From: Cryomorphaceae bacterium
GTDB taxonomy: Bacteria; Bacteroidota; Bacteroidia; Flavobacteriales_G; Salibacteraceae
Direction of reading: 5' to 3'
Length of the DNA: 16,772 bases
Assembly: GCA_003564735.1 (NCBI GenBank)
Contig: PXEK01000169.1
Location: 1 to 16,772, forward strand
How positions within the stretch are numbered: the first letter of the stretch is position 1; the number at the start of each line of letters is the position of its first letter. The notes under the pieces were generated by a model. That model did not search any database. It saw nothing but the letters and a program-made list of their open reading frames with translations, and was not told the DNA's origin. Positions 1 through 7,592 of this stretch are shown here, piece after piece. The translations under genes were made by a program, and so were the position numbers.

Positions 1-962
1 CGGTGAAGCAACTCCTGTGATTTGTAATAGTCTTTTATTAGAGTTACAGAGTCCTGCATATATGCTAAATCATCGGTATCCAAACGGTGCAAATGAGGAT
101 AGTTATAGAATACTTTTGTGGCATCTACTCCCATAGGGCTGTCGAGATATGCCGGTATTGACGGAATTCGTTTTTCGCGTTTTAGACGACTTATAAAGTA
201 AATGAGCTCTTGGGCACGTTCAACAGCGAAGGAGGGAATAATCAATGTACCGCCCGCATCATGCGTTTCATTAATTACGCGAGCCAAATCATCTAAAGGG
301 TCTACATCGGGGTGGTTCTTGCTACCGTAAGTGGATTCGAGTATAAGAACATCGGCATGTTTAAACTTTTTTGGCGGATAAAGGACATGCGAATCAAAAC
401 GACCCAAGTCTCCCGAAAAAATAATTGTTTTCCCGTACGCCTCCACCTCAACAATTGCCGCTCCCAATATATGTCCCGCATTATGGAACTTGAATTTGAA
501 TTCATCTCCTATGATTACCGCAGACTGATAATCTACACTGTGGAATAAGGGGGTTGTTTGTTCCACATCCGCAAGTGTATAAAGTGCTGTAGCCGGGTTA
601 TGCTTGGAGTAACCTTCACGATTGGCTCTCTCCGCCTCTTCCTCTTGTATTTTGGCACTATCTTTCAGTATTATCGATGCCAATTCAATAGTGGGTTGAG
701 TGGCGTGTATGGGCCCGGCGAAACCACCCTTAACCAATAAAGGCAACCTTCCGCAATGATCTAAATGCGCGTGGGTAAGAATGACCTCATCTATTTCGGC
801 GGGGTTAAAAGGAAACTCGCGCCGGTTCAACAAACGAAGTGCCTTTAGACCTTGAAACATACCGCAATCCACCAATACCTTTTTATCACCGCACTCAAGC
901 AAAATACATGAGCCGGTGACTGTTTCGGCTCCCCCGCAAAATTTGATACTACATAAACTCAT
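1..962 (-). CDS. MBL-fold beta-CASP family hydrolase (partial, C-terminus off window)
   Basis: This is the N-terminal 320 residues of a metallo-beta-lactamase-fold protein of the RNA-processing (beta-CASP/CPSF-like) branch; the reading frame is open to the window edge, so the C-terminus is missing. Visible signatures are the family opening GAETVTGSC (11-19), the metal motif HAHLDHCG (64-71), the third-motif His in GHILG (H164), SGDLGR with D185, and beta-CASP motif A around E209 (LEST), followed by IPSFAVERAQE (242-252). Known members are ribonucleases or exonucleases of RNA. The true substrate here cannot be read from sequence. The ATG at 962 fits because conserved family sequence begins within ten residues. 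The gene diverges from mscS and has a perfect TATATTTG -7 element only 5 nt before the ATG. Confidence 0.9.
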   Translation of the reverse strand, partial: MSLCSIKFCGGAETVTGSCILLECGDKKVLVDCGMFQGLKALRLLNRREFPFNPAEIDEVILTHAHLDHCGRLPLLVKGGFAGPIHATQPTIELASIILKDSAKIQEEEAERANREGYSKHNPATALYTLADVEQTTPLFHSVDYQSAVIIGDEFKFKFHNAGHILGAAIVEVEAYGKTIIFSGDLGRFDSHVLYPPKKFKHADVLILESTYGSKNHPDVDPLDDLARVINETHDAGGTLIIPSFAVERAQELIYFISRLKREKRIPSIPAYLDSPMGVDATKVFYNYPHLHRLDTDDLAYMQDSVTLIKDYYKSQELLH

Positions 963-967
963 GGTAA

Positions 968-975
968 CAAATATA
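968..975 (-). promoter_or_regulatory. Bacteroidota -7 promoter element (TATATTTG) for the MBL gene
   Basis: TATATTTG on the minus strand matches TAnnTTTG exactly. A TTG on the same strand (complement of CAA at 999-1001) lies 23 nt upstream, at the long end of the usual -33 spacing. The element ends 5 nt before the ATG at 962, so the transcript would have little or no leader. Confidence 0.6.
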
Positions 976-1058
976 TCCATTTCAGAGCCAACCCCGGACA
1001 AATCAAGAAAAATTCTTTCATTGAAATTACTATGAATTTCATGTGTGCCGATTATATT

Positions 1059-1066
1059 TACCTTTG
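1059..1066 (+). promoter_or_regulatory. Bacteroidota -7 promoter element (TACCTTTG) for mscS
   Basis: TACCTTTG matches TAnnTTTG and lies 34 nt before the ATG at 1101. It falls downstream of an in-frame upstream ATG at 1032, which argues that 1101 is the true start. No clear TTG -33 element is seen at the right spacing. Confidence 0.55.
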
Positions 1067-1100
1067 CTCATTGTTATCAATAATAAAAATATTTTCACGA

Positions 1101-1937
1101 ATGGATGAACTAAACGATTCAATCACGGATTTAGGTGAAGTTTCGGGAGTATTGACCGAAATGGTTTTGGATTACGGCCCGAGAGTCATATTGGCCATAA
1201 TTGCACTTTTTTTAGGTTTCAAATTAGCGGGTTATATAAAAAACACCTTTGGTAAAGCTCTTGAAAAAAAGGATTTTGACCCTACGTTAAAACCTTTCTT
1301 AATCAACTTGGTGGGGTGGCTCATTAAAATTTTGGTTCTCCTATCCGTGGCAGGAGTAGTAGGTATAGAAACCACGAGTTTTATTGCTGTTTTAGGTGCT
1401 GCGGGCTTGGCTGTGGGTCTATCACTTCAAGGCACTTTAGCCAACTTTGCGGGGGGTATTCTATTGCTATTATTAAAACCGTTTAAAGTGGGAGATGTTA
1501 TCGATACCGGTGACTTTATGGGAACGGTTGAAGAAATTCAAATTTTTTACACCAAGCTGGCCACCTTTCAAAACCGCCAAGTTGTTATTCCAAATGCCAA
1601 ATTATCTAACGGCAGTATTACCAACTTCTCAGCTAAAGACATTGCGCGATGTGATATGGTTTTTGGTATCGGCTATGGTTCTGACCTAAAAAAGGCTAAA
1701 GAAATTCTCATGGAAATGGTTGAAGCGGATGAGCGCTGTTTAAAAGACCCGGCCCCTCTGGTTGCTGTGGGTGCCTTGGGAGACAGCTCAGTTGATATTT
1801 TGTGCCGACCTTGGACTTCTGTAGCCGACTACTGGACTGTTCATCGAGATTTTCAAGAAAAAGTGAAATTGAGATTTGATAAAGAGGGCATTGAAATACC
1901 ATTCCCTCAGCGTCAAGTGCACATGTCCAAATCATAA
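1101..1937 (+). CDS. mscS: Small-conductance mechanosensitive channel MscS
   Basis: This 278-residue inner-membrane channel opens under membrane tension to release solutes on hypo-osmotic shock. Its length is close to the E. coli protein (286). Three hydrophobic segments are visible (about 27-47, 67-88 and 94-126). The pore helix carries the hallmark run AVLGAAGLAVGLSLQGTLAN (96-115), and the beta domain has KPFKVGD, GTVEEIQIFYT and VVIPNAKLSNGSITNFS. An in-frame ATG at 1032 would add 23 residues, but the -7 promoter element at 1059-1066 lies inside that extension, so the ATG at 1101 is preferred. The gene is transcribed away from the MBL hydrolase and ends at a strong hairpin terminator shared with the converging cmk unit. 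Confidence 0.95.
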   Translation: MDELNDSITDLGEVSGVLTEMVLDYGPRVILAIIALFLGFKLAGYIKNTFGKALEKKDFDPTLKPFLINLVGWLIKILVLLSVAGVVGIETTSFIAVLGAAGLAVGLSLQGTLANFAGGILLLLLKPFKVGDVIDTGDFMGTVEEIQIFYTKLATFQNRQVVIPNAKLSNGSITNFSAKDIARCDMVFGIGYGSDLKKAKEILMEMVEADERCLKDPAPLVAVGALGDSSVDILCRPWTSVADYWTVHRDFQEKVKLRFDKEGIEIPFPQRQVHMSKS

Positions 1938-1963
1938 TTCCACCTCATACACTTAATATTGAG

Positions 1964-1998
1964 AGCCGAAGTACCATGGTGGTATTTCGGCTTTTTTA
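1964..1998. terminator. Bidirectional intrinsic terminator between mscS and the DUF3817 gene
   Basis: AGCCGAA (1964-1970) pairs with TTCGGCT (1986-1992), and TACCA (1972-1976) pairs with TGGTA (1980-1984), leaving a TGG loop. A run of six T from the end of the stem (1992-1997) follows on the plus strand. It lies between two converging genes and touches the TAA of the minus-strand gene. Confidence 0.85.
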
Positions 1999-2304
1999 TT
2001 CGGTTTGTTTGATGTACTTTTTATCGGCGTAAAATGGTCCAAAAGGCAATACCGCACACAAAATGACTATGGCCAAACCTTTCAAATTCCACTTTAACTT
2101 TTCATACATCAATACGGCTCCAAGGACATACGCCACAAACAGAACACCGTGAGCCATTCCCGTTACGCGTACATACTCAGGCATATCCCAAATGTATTTT
2201 AGCGGCATAGCGATGAAGAGTAGCACCAAGAAAGAAACTCCTTCAATAATACTTACCCACCTGAATAGTTCAATAGTCCAATCCTTATTCTTTTTATCTG
2301 CCAT
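1996..2304 (-). CDS. DUF3817 family small membrane protein
   Basis: This is a 102-residue membrane protein of the DUF3817 family, whose function is not known. It has three hydrophobic stretches (about 16-34, 45-64 and 71-88) and the family-type features FRWVSIIEGVSFLVLL near the N-terminus, MAHGVLFVAYV in the middle and LPFGPFYADKK at the end. The ATG lies 1 nt after the cmk stop codon, so the two are almost certainly co-transcribed, with cmk first. A role together with Cmk is not implied by the family. The stop codon abuts the bidirectional terminator. Confidence 0.8.
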   Translation of the reverse strand: MADKKNKDWTIELFRWVSIIEGVSFLVLLFIAMPLKYIWDMPEYVRVTGMAHGVLFVAYVLGAVLMYEKLKWNLKGLAIVILCAVLPFGPFYADKKYIKQTE

Positions 2305-2305
2305 A

Positions 2306-2995
2306 TTATTCGTTTATTCGGTTTGATGCCCACTCTAAAGCTAATGCCAACTGCTTTTCTTTCGATAGTTTTGAATTATCCAAAACCACCGCATCATCAG
2401 CCTGCCTCAAAGGGTCTTCTTTTCTTGTGGTGTCTATATGGTCTCGCTTTTTTAGGTTTTCACTCACCTCGACTTTTGTAACTTGATCACCCTTATCCAT
2501 TAACTCCTGATATCGGCGTTCTGTTCGTACTTCGTGAGAGGCCGTCATAAAAATTTTGAGTTCGGCATCCGGAAAAACTACGGTTCCAATATCTCTGCCA
2601 TCCATCACAACGCCCTTCTTCTCCCCCATTTTTTGTTGTTGGGCTACCAGCAATTTCCTCACCTCCTTAATAGCCGCGACAGCACTTACGTTGTTGCTTA
2701 TGCTCATTTGACGAATTCGCGACTCCACATTCTCCCCGTTTAGGTGCACCTCGGGTTTATTTTTACTGTTATTTACAAAAGTAATTTCAATATCCTTGAG
2801 CCGGGATTTCAACTTTGGCACATCGGGCACGCCGTCTTCAATAATTCCCGAATCTACGGCGAATAAGGTAACGGCCCGGTACATAGCACCCGTATCTACG
2901 TAAATATAATTTAATTCCCTGGCCATTTGCTTAGCCAACGTACTTTTCCCGCAAGAGGAATACCCATCAATGGCAATATTGATTTTTCGCGACAT
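2306..2995 (-). CDS. cmk: Cytidylate kinase
   Basis: This 229-residue cytosolic enzyme phosphorylates CMP and dCMP to the diphosphates with ATP in pyrimidine nucleotide salvage and supply. The P-loop is GYSSCGKST (11-19), followed by YVDTGAMYRAVTLFA, the family segment MDGRDIGTVVFPDAELKIF, and the LID-type RRYQELMDKG with a later DTTRKEDPLRQADDAVVLD. Length matches the usual 220-230. It is the first gene of a unit with the DUF3817 gene 1 nt downstream, and is divergent from rseP across a 180-nt spacer. No clean TAnnTTTG element is seen directly upstream; TAATTTTA is the nearest, with one mismatch. Confidence 0.96.
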   Translation of the reverse strand: MSRKINIAIDGYSSCGKSTLAKQMARELNYIYVDTGAMYRAVTLFAVDSGIIEDGVPDVPKLKSRLKDIEITFVNNSKNKPEVHLNGENVESRIRQMSISNNVSAVAAIKEVRKLLVAQQQKMGEKKGVVMDGRDIGTVVFPDAELKIFMTASHEVRTERRYQELMDKGDQVTKVEVSENLKKRDHIDTTRKEDPLRQADDAVVLDNSKLSKEKQLALALEWASNRINE

Positions 2996-3121
2996 TTTAC
3001 AATTGATTTTCCGGACAAATTACGGAAATAAAATTAAGCCCCCGACCGGTTAAACAAAAAAACGTTTTGAGGCTTTACAAGAATAACAAAACGGGCTAAT
3101 ATCAAATGAATATAGCGTAAA

Positions 3122-3142
3122 TAGGTGAGGTAATTTCACCTA
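3122..3142. repeat. Inverted repeat overlapping the rseP promoter
   Basis: TAGGTGA (3122-3128) and TCACCTA (3136-3142) are perfect 7-bp inverted arms separated by 7 nt. The right arm ends on the first two bases of the -7 element TACTTTTG. The position suits a repressor operator, but no regulator is identified. Confidence 0.5.
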
Positions 3143-3148
3143 CTTTTG
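3141..3148 (+). promoter_or_regulatory. Bacteroidota -7 promoter element (TACTTTTG) for rseP
   Basis: TACTTTTG is an exact TAnnTTTG match 27 nt before the rseP ATG at 3176. No TTG is seen at the normal -33 spacing; the inverted repeat occupies that area instead. Confidence 0.6.
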
Positions 3149-3175
3149 CCGTCGCAAAAATGGTAATCACTTTTT

Positions 3176-4507
3176 ATGGAAGATATTTTAATTAAAGCCG
3201 CCCAACTCATTTTGAGTTTATCAATATTGGTTGTACTTCACGAATTCGGTCATTTTTTACCCGCAAAGCTATTTGGCGTAAGAGTGGAGAAGTTCTACCT
3301 GTTTTTCGACCCTAAATTCTCGCTTTTCAAAACCAAGCACGGCGACACAGAGTACGGTATAGGGTGGTTACCGCTTGGCGGTTACGTGAAGCTTTCGGGC
3401 ATGATTGATGAGAGTATGGATAAAGAACAAATGAGTAAACCCGCCGAGCCTCATGAGTTTCGTTCAAAGCCGGCTTGGCAGCGTTTGATTATTATGTTGG
3501 GCGGCGTCATCGTCAACCTCATTTTGGGTTTTGTGATTTACTCCGGTATTCTTTACGTGTGGGGTAAAAGTTATTTAAGTGTCGAGGCGGCAGGCTACGG
3601 AGTTCATGTGAGTGAAACGGCAAAAGAGTCGGGATTCCGTGACGGTGACCGGGTTATAGCGCTGAACGGCGACAACATACCCGCTGAATACACCTACGAA
3701 AAAATCACTCAGGAGCTACTTTTAAATGATGACATTAAAGAAGTCACCGTAACAAACAACGGAGAAACACGTCAAATTTCTTTACCCGATGATTTTGCTC
3801 GACGGGTGGTGGGAGCTCGCGAGGCCGGAATGTTTTCTCCTCGAGTTCCCTTTATTGCCGATACCATTTTAGAGAATAGTCCGGCACGTGAAGCCGGGTT
3901 TCAAAAAGGTGACCGCTTCATTACCGTTAACGGTGATTCGGCATTATACTTTCAAGATTTTGTGAAAGCCGTAAGCGGAAGACCCGGTGAAGAAATCACC
4001 GTGGGCGTTGAACGCAACAATCAATACACCACACTAGCCGTTACCGTGAGTGAGGAAGGAACCATCGGTGTTGGAAATATGCCACCATCGCATTACTTCG
4101 AATTTACGAAAAAACAGTACGGATTTTTTGAAGCTATCCCCGCGGGATTCACCGAAGCGATGAACACCATGAAAATGTACATCGACCAATTTAAACTGGT
4201 TTTCACGAAAGAAGGAGCGAGTCAAATTGGTGGGTTCGGAACCATAGGCAACCTGTTCCCGAGCACATGGAACTGGCAAATGTTTTGGAGTATGACCGCG
4301 TTTTTATCGCTCATTTTGGCCATAATGAACATTTTACCCATCCCTGCATTGGACGGGGGTCACGTTATGTTCTTGCTTTATGAAATCATAAGCGGGAGAA
4401 AGCCCGGCGAAAAATTCATGGAGTACGCTCAAATTACCGGCATGGTATTGTTACTCGCACTTTTACTCTGGGCAAACGGCAACGACGTTTTGCGAGCGTT
4501 TGAATAA
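3176..4507 (+). CDS. rseP: RIP metalloprotease RseP (site-2 protease, M50)
   Basis: This 443-residue inner-membrane zinc protease cuts substrates within the membrane, classically anti-sigma factors and leftover signal peptides. The zinc motif HEFGH is at 22-26 in the first helix and the third ligand is in LDGGH (392-396, D393) near the C-terminus. Between them lie a YGIGWLPLGGYVKLSGM segment (residues about 60-76), a second helix with LGGVIVNLILGFV and two PDZ-like periplasmic stretches, the second marked by ENSPAREAGFQKGDRFITVNG. Length is close to E. coli RseP (450). It is transcribed from its own promoter. A short out-of-frame ATG at 3160 precedes it but is not a credible gene. The substrate is not encoded here: no sigma/anti-sigma pair is visible in the window. 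Confidence 0.95.
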   Translation: MEDILIKAAQLILSLSILVVLHEFGHFLPAKLFGVRVEKFYLFFDPKFSLFKTKHGDTEYGIGWLPLGGYVKLSGMIDESMDKEQMSKPAEPHEFRSKPAWQRLIIMLGGVIVNLILGFVIYSGILYVWGKSYLSVEAAGYGVHVSETAKESGFRDGDRVIALNGDNIPAEYTYEKITQELLLNDDIKEVTVTNNGETRQISLPDDFARRVVGAREAGMFSPRVPFIADTILENSPAREAGFQKGDRFITVNGDSALYFQDFVKAVSGRPGEEITVGVERNNQYTTLAVTVSEEGTIGVGNMPPSHYFEFTKKQYGFFEAIPAGFTEAMNTMKMYIDQFKLVFTKEGASQIGGFGTIGNLFPSTWNWQMFWSMTAFLSLILAIMNILPIPALDGGHVMFLLYEIISGRKPGEKFMEYAQITGMVLLLALLLWANGNDVLRAFE

Positions 4508-4560
4508 CCGCCGGCACAGGCTCCTCGATTTTTTATATATTGTGCCTTGAAAACAGACCT

Positions 4561-5151
4561 ATGCGAGAAGAAATGCCTATAGACATTCAGGGATTCAGCC
4601 AGGTAGAGTATCTCACCGTATTTTACACCATCGTTTTTGGTGTCATTGCCACGGAGTACTTCAGTGGTTGGGGCAGCATGTTAAGACATCGTAAAAAAGT
4701 CTCGCTTTACCCGGTTCACTTGGTGTGGAGTCTATTTGCCTTTTTAACCCTTATACAAAACTGGTACGGTATTTGGCCTCGGGTAAAGTTCATCAACACA
4801 AGTATTTTGTACTTTATATTCGGGTTGTTACCTCTCTTTATGTTTTACCTCATGAGCGTAGTACTGTTCCCTAAAATTCGTTTTTCCACACACCAAGACT
4901 ACAAGCAACACTATCTTGAAAATTCACGCGTTTTGTTTATACTCTTCGCCGCATACTTACTTATTACCATCATCGCCTCCTTTGTTTACGAAGATATAGG
5001 CGACGTAGTAATGCAAAATGTTTTGCGCGCGTGTGGTTTGGCTCTGGCCGTAACCGGAGCGATTTTTCATCACAAAATAAACTATCACATATTCTTTTTA
5101 ACCTTGATGTTTGGCGGACTGAGCGCATTCATTCTATTCATACCAAAATAA
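4561..5151 (+). CDS. Unrecognised six-helix membrane protein
   Basis: I do not recognise this 196-residue protein beyond it being an integral membrane protein. Six hydrophobic segments are visible (about 15-37, 48-70, 80-103, 122-143, 150-169 and 173-194). Short charged loops include LRHRKKVS (41-48) and a longer one at about 104-121. There is no signal peptide or known enzymatic motif. The frame opens with a TTG at 4540, but the ATG at 4561 is the likelier start; an ATG at 4573 (MPIDIQGF) is also possible. It starts 53 nt after rseP with no terminator between, so read-through from rseP is plausible. Its stop is 5 nt before the next ATG, which suggests translational linkage to the secreted protein downstream. 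Confidence 0.8.
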   Translation: MREEMPIDIQGFSQVEYLTVFYTIVFGVIATEYFSGWGSMLRHRKKVSLYPVHLVWSLFAFLTLIQNWYGIWPRVKFINTSILYFIFGLLPLFMFYLMSVVLFPKIRFSTHQDYKQHYLENSRVLFILFAAYLLITIIASFVYEDIGDVVMQNVLRACGLALAVTGAIFHHKINYHIFFLTLMFGGLSAFILFIPK

Positions 5152-5156
5152 CCATT

Positions 5157-6008
5157 ATGTTACTAAAAATAATTACCACAACCGTCTTGATTTTTGCATT
5201 CACTGCATTGTTTGCGCAAATTGATGACACTTATGATACACGCAAAAGCGGGGAGCACAAAGTCGACTCTGCCAACATGCTGTTGGGTGAAATTTATATC
5301 ATCCCCTTTCAGGATGAATTGTTCAACTGTATGTTTTCTAAAGAAATCATGCGTGAAAACAATGTCAACTTTGATGAAATGCGCGATATCATCAAAGCTG
5401 CTCTCATGAAGCAACTTACACAGCACCTCACCGATTCATTGACCGCACTTTCATACACAAAACTTCCTGAGGCAACCAAAAGACAAAACGATTTTGCCAC
5501 AGCCAACACCATGACCTACGTTTATCGCGAACTGCCCGACGGTAACAAAGAAAAAGACCAAGCCACACTGAAGCAAAAACTCAAAAAGAAAAAGAAGAAA
5601 AAAGAAAAGCAAGAGGGCACCTACATAAAAGACGGTCAAATCCTTAGTGAGCGCTCAACTGTTGAAAAATTCATGGATGCAGAGTTTAAAAACAATGATC
5701 TCCTTTTTTTCCTCAAAGATGTGCACCAAACAAAATACGTGATCACAATTAACCAACTTGACATTGAACTTCCTCCGGGGGCGACGCAACTTCACTTACA
5801 GCACAACAAATTCGAGCGACTCATTAAAGCCCACTATACCATATTTGATGAAAACGGATTGGCCGTACACGGAGGCATTGGAACCGTTCGGTTTCCCAAT
5901 AACCAAAACAACTTAAGAATCATAACCGAGGAAATATTGGCAGAACTGGCCAAAGGGTTATCTGATACTTTTTACACTGCCGTAAAAAAACACGAAAATA
6001 AAAAGTAG
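5157..6008 (+). CDS. Unrecognised secreted Lys-rich protein
   Basis: This is a 283-residue protein of unknown function. The N-terminus is a signal peptide (1-20), with likely cleavage at LFA|Q as is common in this phylum, and there is no lipobox. The mature part begins acidic, then has a GEIYIIPFQDELFN segment (about 47-60) that reads like the start of a folded domain. A lysine tract (K139 to K151, including seven consecutive Lys) splits the protein into two parts. The second part is rich in predicted strands, such as KYVITINQLDIELP and KAHYTIFDENG. The frame could open 42 codons earlier, inside the previous gene, but the ATG at 5157 gives a clean signal peptide and a 5-nt gap after the preceding stop. 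Confidence 0.8.
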   Translation: MLLKIITTTVLIFAFTALFAQIDDTYDTRKSGEHKVDSANMLLGEIYIIPFQDELFNCMFSKEIMRENNVNFDEMRDIIKAALMKQLTQHLTDSLTALSYTKLPEATKRQNDFATANTMTYVYRELPDGNKEKDQATLKQKLKKKKKKKEKQEGTYIKDGQILSERSTVEKFMDAEFKNNDLLFFLKDVHQTKYVITINQLDIELPPGATQLHLQHNKFERLIKAHYTIFDENGLAVHGGIGTVRFPNNQNNLRIITEEILAELAKGLSDTFYTAVKKHENKK

Positions 6009-6023
6009 CTTACTTTTTTATTT

Positions 6024-6041
6024 TTTTGGTCAGAGCCAAAA
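6024..6041 (+). repeat. TTTTGGTCAGA repeat, copy 1 (hairpin)
   Basis: TTTTGGTCAGA sits 16 nt after the stop of the secreted Lys-rich protein. TTTTGG and CCAAAA pair across a 6-nt loop (TCAGAG). It follows a T-rich run rather than preceding one, so it does not look like a normal intrinsic terminator in this orientation. Confidence 0.55.
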
Positions 6042-6083
6042 CCAATGAAAACCAACACGATAAAATTAAGCCCAATTAAAGAA

Positions 6084-6113
6084 ATTTCGTTCTCTTGCGA
6101 AATGAGATTTTTT
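6084..6113 (+). terminator. Possible weak terminator after the secreted protein gene
   Basis: ATTTCG (6084-6089) pairs with CGAAAT (6098-6103) around an 8-nt loop, followed 4 nt later by six T (6108-6113). The stem is short and AT-rich, so this is tentative. The rest of the 237-nt spacer to the next gene holds one repeat copy and a promoter element. Confidence 0.35.
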
Positions 6114-6188
6114 AATCCGGTCTTCTCACAAATGGGGAAAACCTGAACTTTGTACACGAGCTAAGTGAGGATATTGCCAAACTGTGAT

Positions 6189-6196
6189 TAATTTTG
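6189..6196 (+). promoter_or_regulatory. Bacteroidota -7 promoter element (TAATTTTG) for the M23 gene
   Basis: TAATTTTG is an exact TAnnTTTG match 49 nt before the ATG at 6246. No TTG is found at the best -33 spacing. Confidence 0.5.
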
Positions 6197-6245
6197 CAAA
6201 CATTTATACCCTTCGTAATCCCGCCCTATACGACACACAAAAAAC

Positions 6246-7538
6246 ATGAAGAAAAATACAACCGTACTCATTATTGCCGCCACAGCCGTAATCACCTTAA
6301 TTACATTACTCGTTTTTCACTTTAAAGATACCGGAGAGAAAAATCTTTTAGCGCATAATGAAAAACCGGGTGTGGTTTTGGATAGTGTTCCCGAGCAACC
6401 TACAAACATCGAGTACGGCCTACAAACCGACTCCTTTTCAGTAATCAAAGGACAAATAAAACGCAACGAATTTTTAGCCGACATACTACTTAAATACAAT
6501 GTTACCTATCCCGAAATTGACCAAATGGTAAAAACCGCCCAAGATATTTTTGACGTACGAAAAATAAGATCAGGGGGAAATTATGCCGTTTATTGCAGCA
6601 ACGATTCATTGGGAAAAGCAAAATGCTTTGTTTACGAAAACTCTCCAACAGAATACGTGGTTTTTGACTTTAGAGACTCACTCAAAGTATTTAAAGGAGA
6701 AAAAGAAGTGGAAATCAAAACCAAAGAGGCGTCGGGCGTCATCACTTCATCATTATTCAACACACTAAAAGACAACAACCTAAGTCCGGCCATTGCCATG
6801 GAAATGAGTGAAATTTACGCTTGGACCATTGATTTTTACCGCATACAAAAAGGTGATTACTTTAAAATTATTTACGACGAACATTATGTTGAGGATAAAT
6901 TCATAGGTATAGGTACCATCCACGCCTCATTGTTTAGCCACATGGGTAACGACTTTTTTGCCTTTTTATATGATAAAGTCGAACATCCCGACTATTTTGA
7001 TGAAAAAGGAGAAAGCTTGCGCAAGGCGTTTTTGCAGTCTCCCGTAAAGTTTGGCAGAATATCATCGGGCTACAGCAAAAACAGGTTTCACCCTGTACAA
7101 AAAAGGAATAAACCTCACTTGGGCACTGATTATGCTGCACCTACGGGTACTCCCATATTGAGCACCGGTGACGGAGTAGTGACCAAGGCACAGTTTGCCA
7201 AATACAACGGGAACTATGTTAAAATCAGGCACAACTCAACGTACTCAACACAGTACTTACACATGTCAAAAATCAAACCCGGCATTAAGCCCGGCGCAAA
7301 AGTTAGACAAGGAGACGTCATCGGTTATGTGGGCTCTACCGGTTTGGCCACCGGACCGCACGTTTGTTACCGTTTTTGGAAAAACGGAGAACAAGTCAAC
7401 CACAGAAGAGAAAAGCTCCCGCCTTCCAAACCCGTGCCTGAGGAACACAGAGAGCACTTCGAGGAGTTTTCAAAACAACGTCGCAAAGAATTGAAAAAAA
7501 TTGCGCTTCCCGAAAAGGAAGAACCCCAATTGAGTTGA
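6246..7538 (+). CDS. M23 family metallopeptidase (LytM-type, peptidoglycan)
   Basis: This 430-residue protein has an N-terminal signal anchor (about 5-25), a periplasmic region of about 250 residues and a C-terminal M23/LytM domain (about 285-385). Family members cut peptide cross-links in peptidoglycan or, when inactive, activate amidases. Seen motifs are HLGTD with zinc ligands H291 and D295, YLHMS with the catalytic-type H339, and TGPHVCYRF (370-377). In the last motif the usual HxH is H372-V-C374, so a Cys replaces the second His, which is the third zinc ligand in LytM. The middle segment RSGGNYAVYCSNDSLGKAKC resembles the OapA/LysM-like region found in related hydrolases, though I cannot confirm it. 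A charged Lys/Glu-rich tail closes the protein. It starts from its own promoter and converges on dxs. Confidence 0.88.
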   Translation: MKKNTTVLIIAATAVITLITLLVFHFKDTGEKNLLAHNEKPGVVLDSVPEQPTNIEYGLQTDSFSVIKGQIKRNEFLADILLKYNVTYPEIDQMVKTAQDIFDVRKIRSGGNYAVYCSNDSLGKAKCFVYENSPTEYVVFDFRDSLKVFKGEKEVEIKTKEASGVITSSLFNTLKDNNLSPAIAMEMSEIYAWTIDFYRIQKGDYFKIIYDEHYVEDKFIGIGTIHASLFSHMGNDFFAFLYDKVEHPDYFDEKGESLRKAFLQSPVKFGRISSGYSKNRFHPVQKRNKPHLGTDYAAPTGTPILSTGDGVVTKAQFAKYNGNYVKIRHNSTYSTQYLHMSKIKPGIKPGAKVRQGDVIGYVGSTGLATGPHVCYRFWKNGEQVNHRREKLPPSKPVPEEHREHFEEFSKQRRKELKKIALPEKEEPQLS

Positions 7539-7546
7539 TCGGGGTT
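7522..7546. terminator. Weak candidate terminator hairpin between M23 gene and dxs
   Basis: AACCCC (7522-7527) pairs with GGGGTT (7541-7546) across a 13-nt loop, overlapping the last codons of the M23 gene. There is no T run of note on either strand, so termination here is doubtful. Confidence 0.25.
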
Positions 7547-7592
7547 TATCCGTAGCCAAAGGGTTTTTAAAAATTGAATCCGAAGTTGACCG

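Noticed and set aside
312..740. Plus-strand open frames over the left end of the window
   Set aside because: They lie antisense to the intact MBL hydrolase, whose metal motifs fix the minus strand as coding.
1032..1100. N-terminal extension of MscS from an ATG at 1032
   Set aside because: The -7 promoter element TACCTTTG at 1059-1066 lies inside it, and the family length fits the start at 1101.
1677..1686. GGTTCTGACC within mscS as a fifth copy of the repeat
   Set aside because: It matches only ten bases and then diverges, and it encodes conserved GSDL sequence in MscS.
5972..6157. Minus-strand 61-codon frame with a hydrophobic stretch after the secreted protein gene
   Set aside because: It begins with GTG, overlaps the 3' end of a real gene, has no promoter element upstream and has no recognisable sequence.
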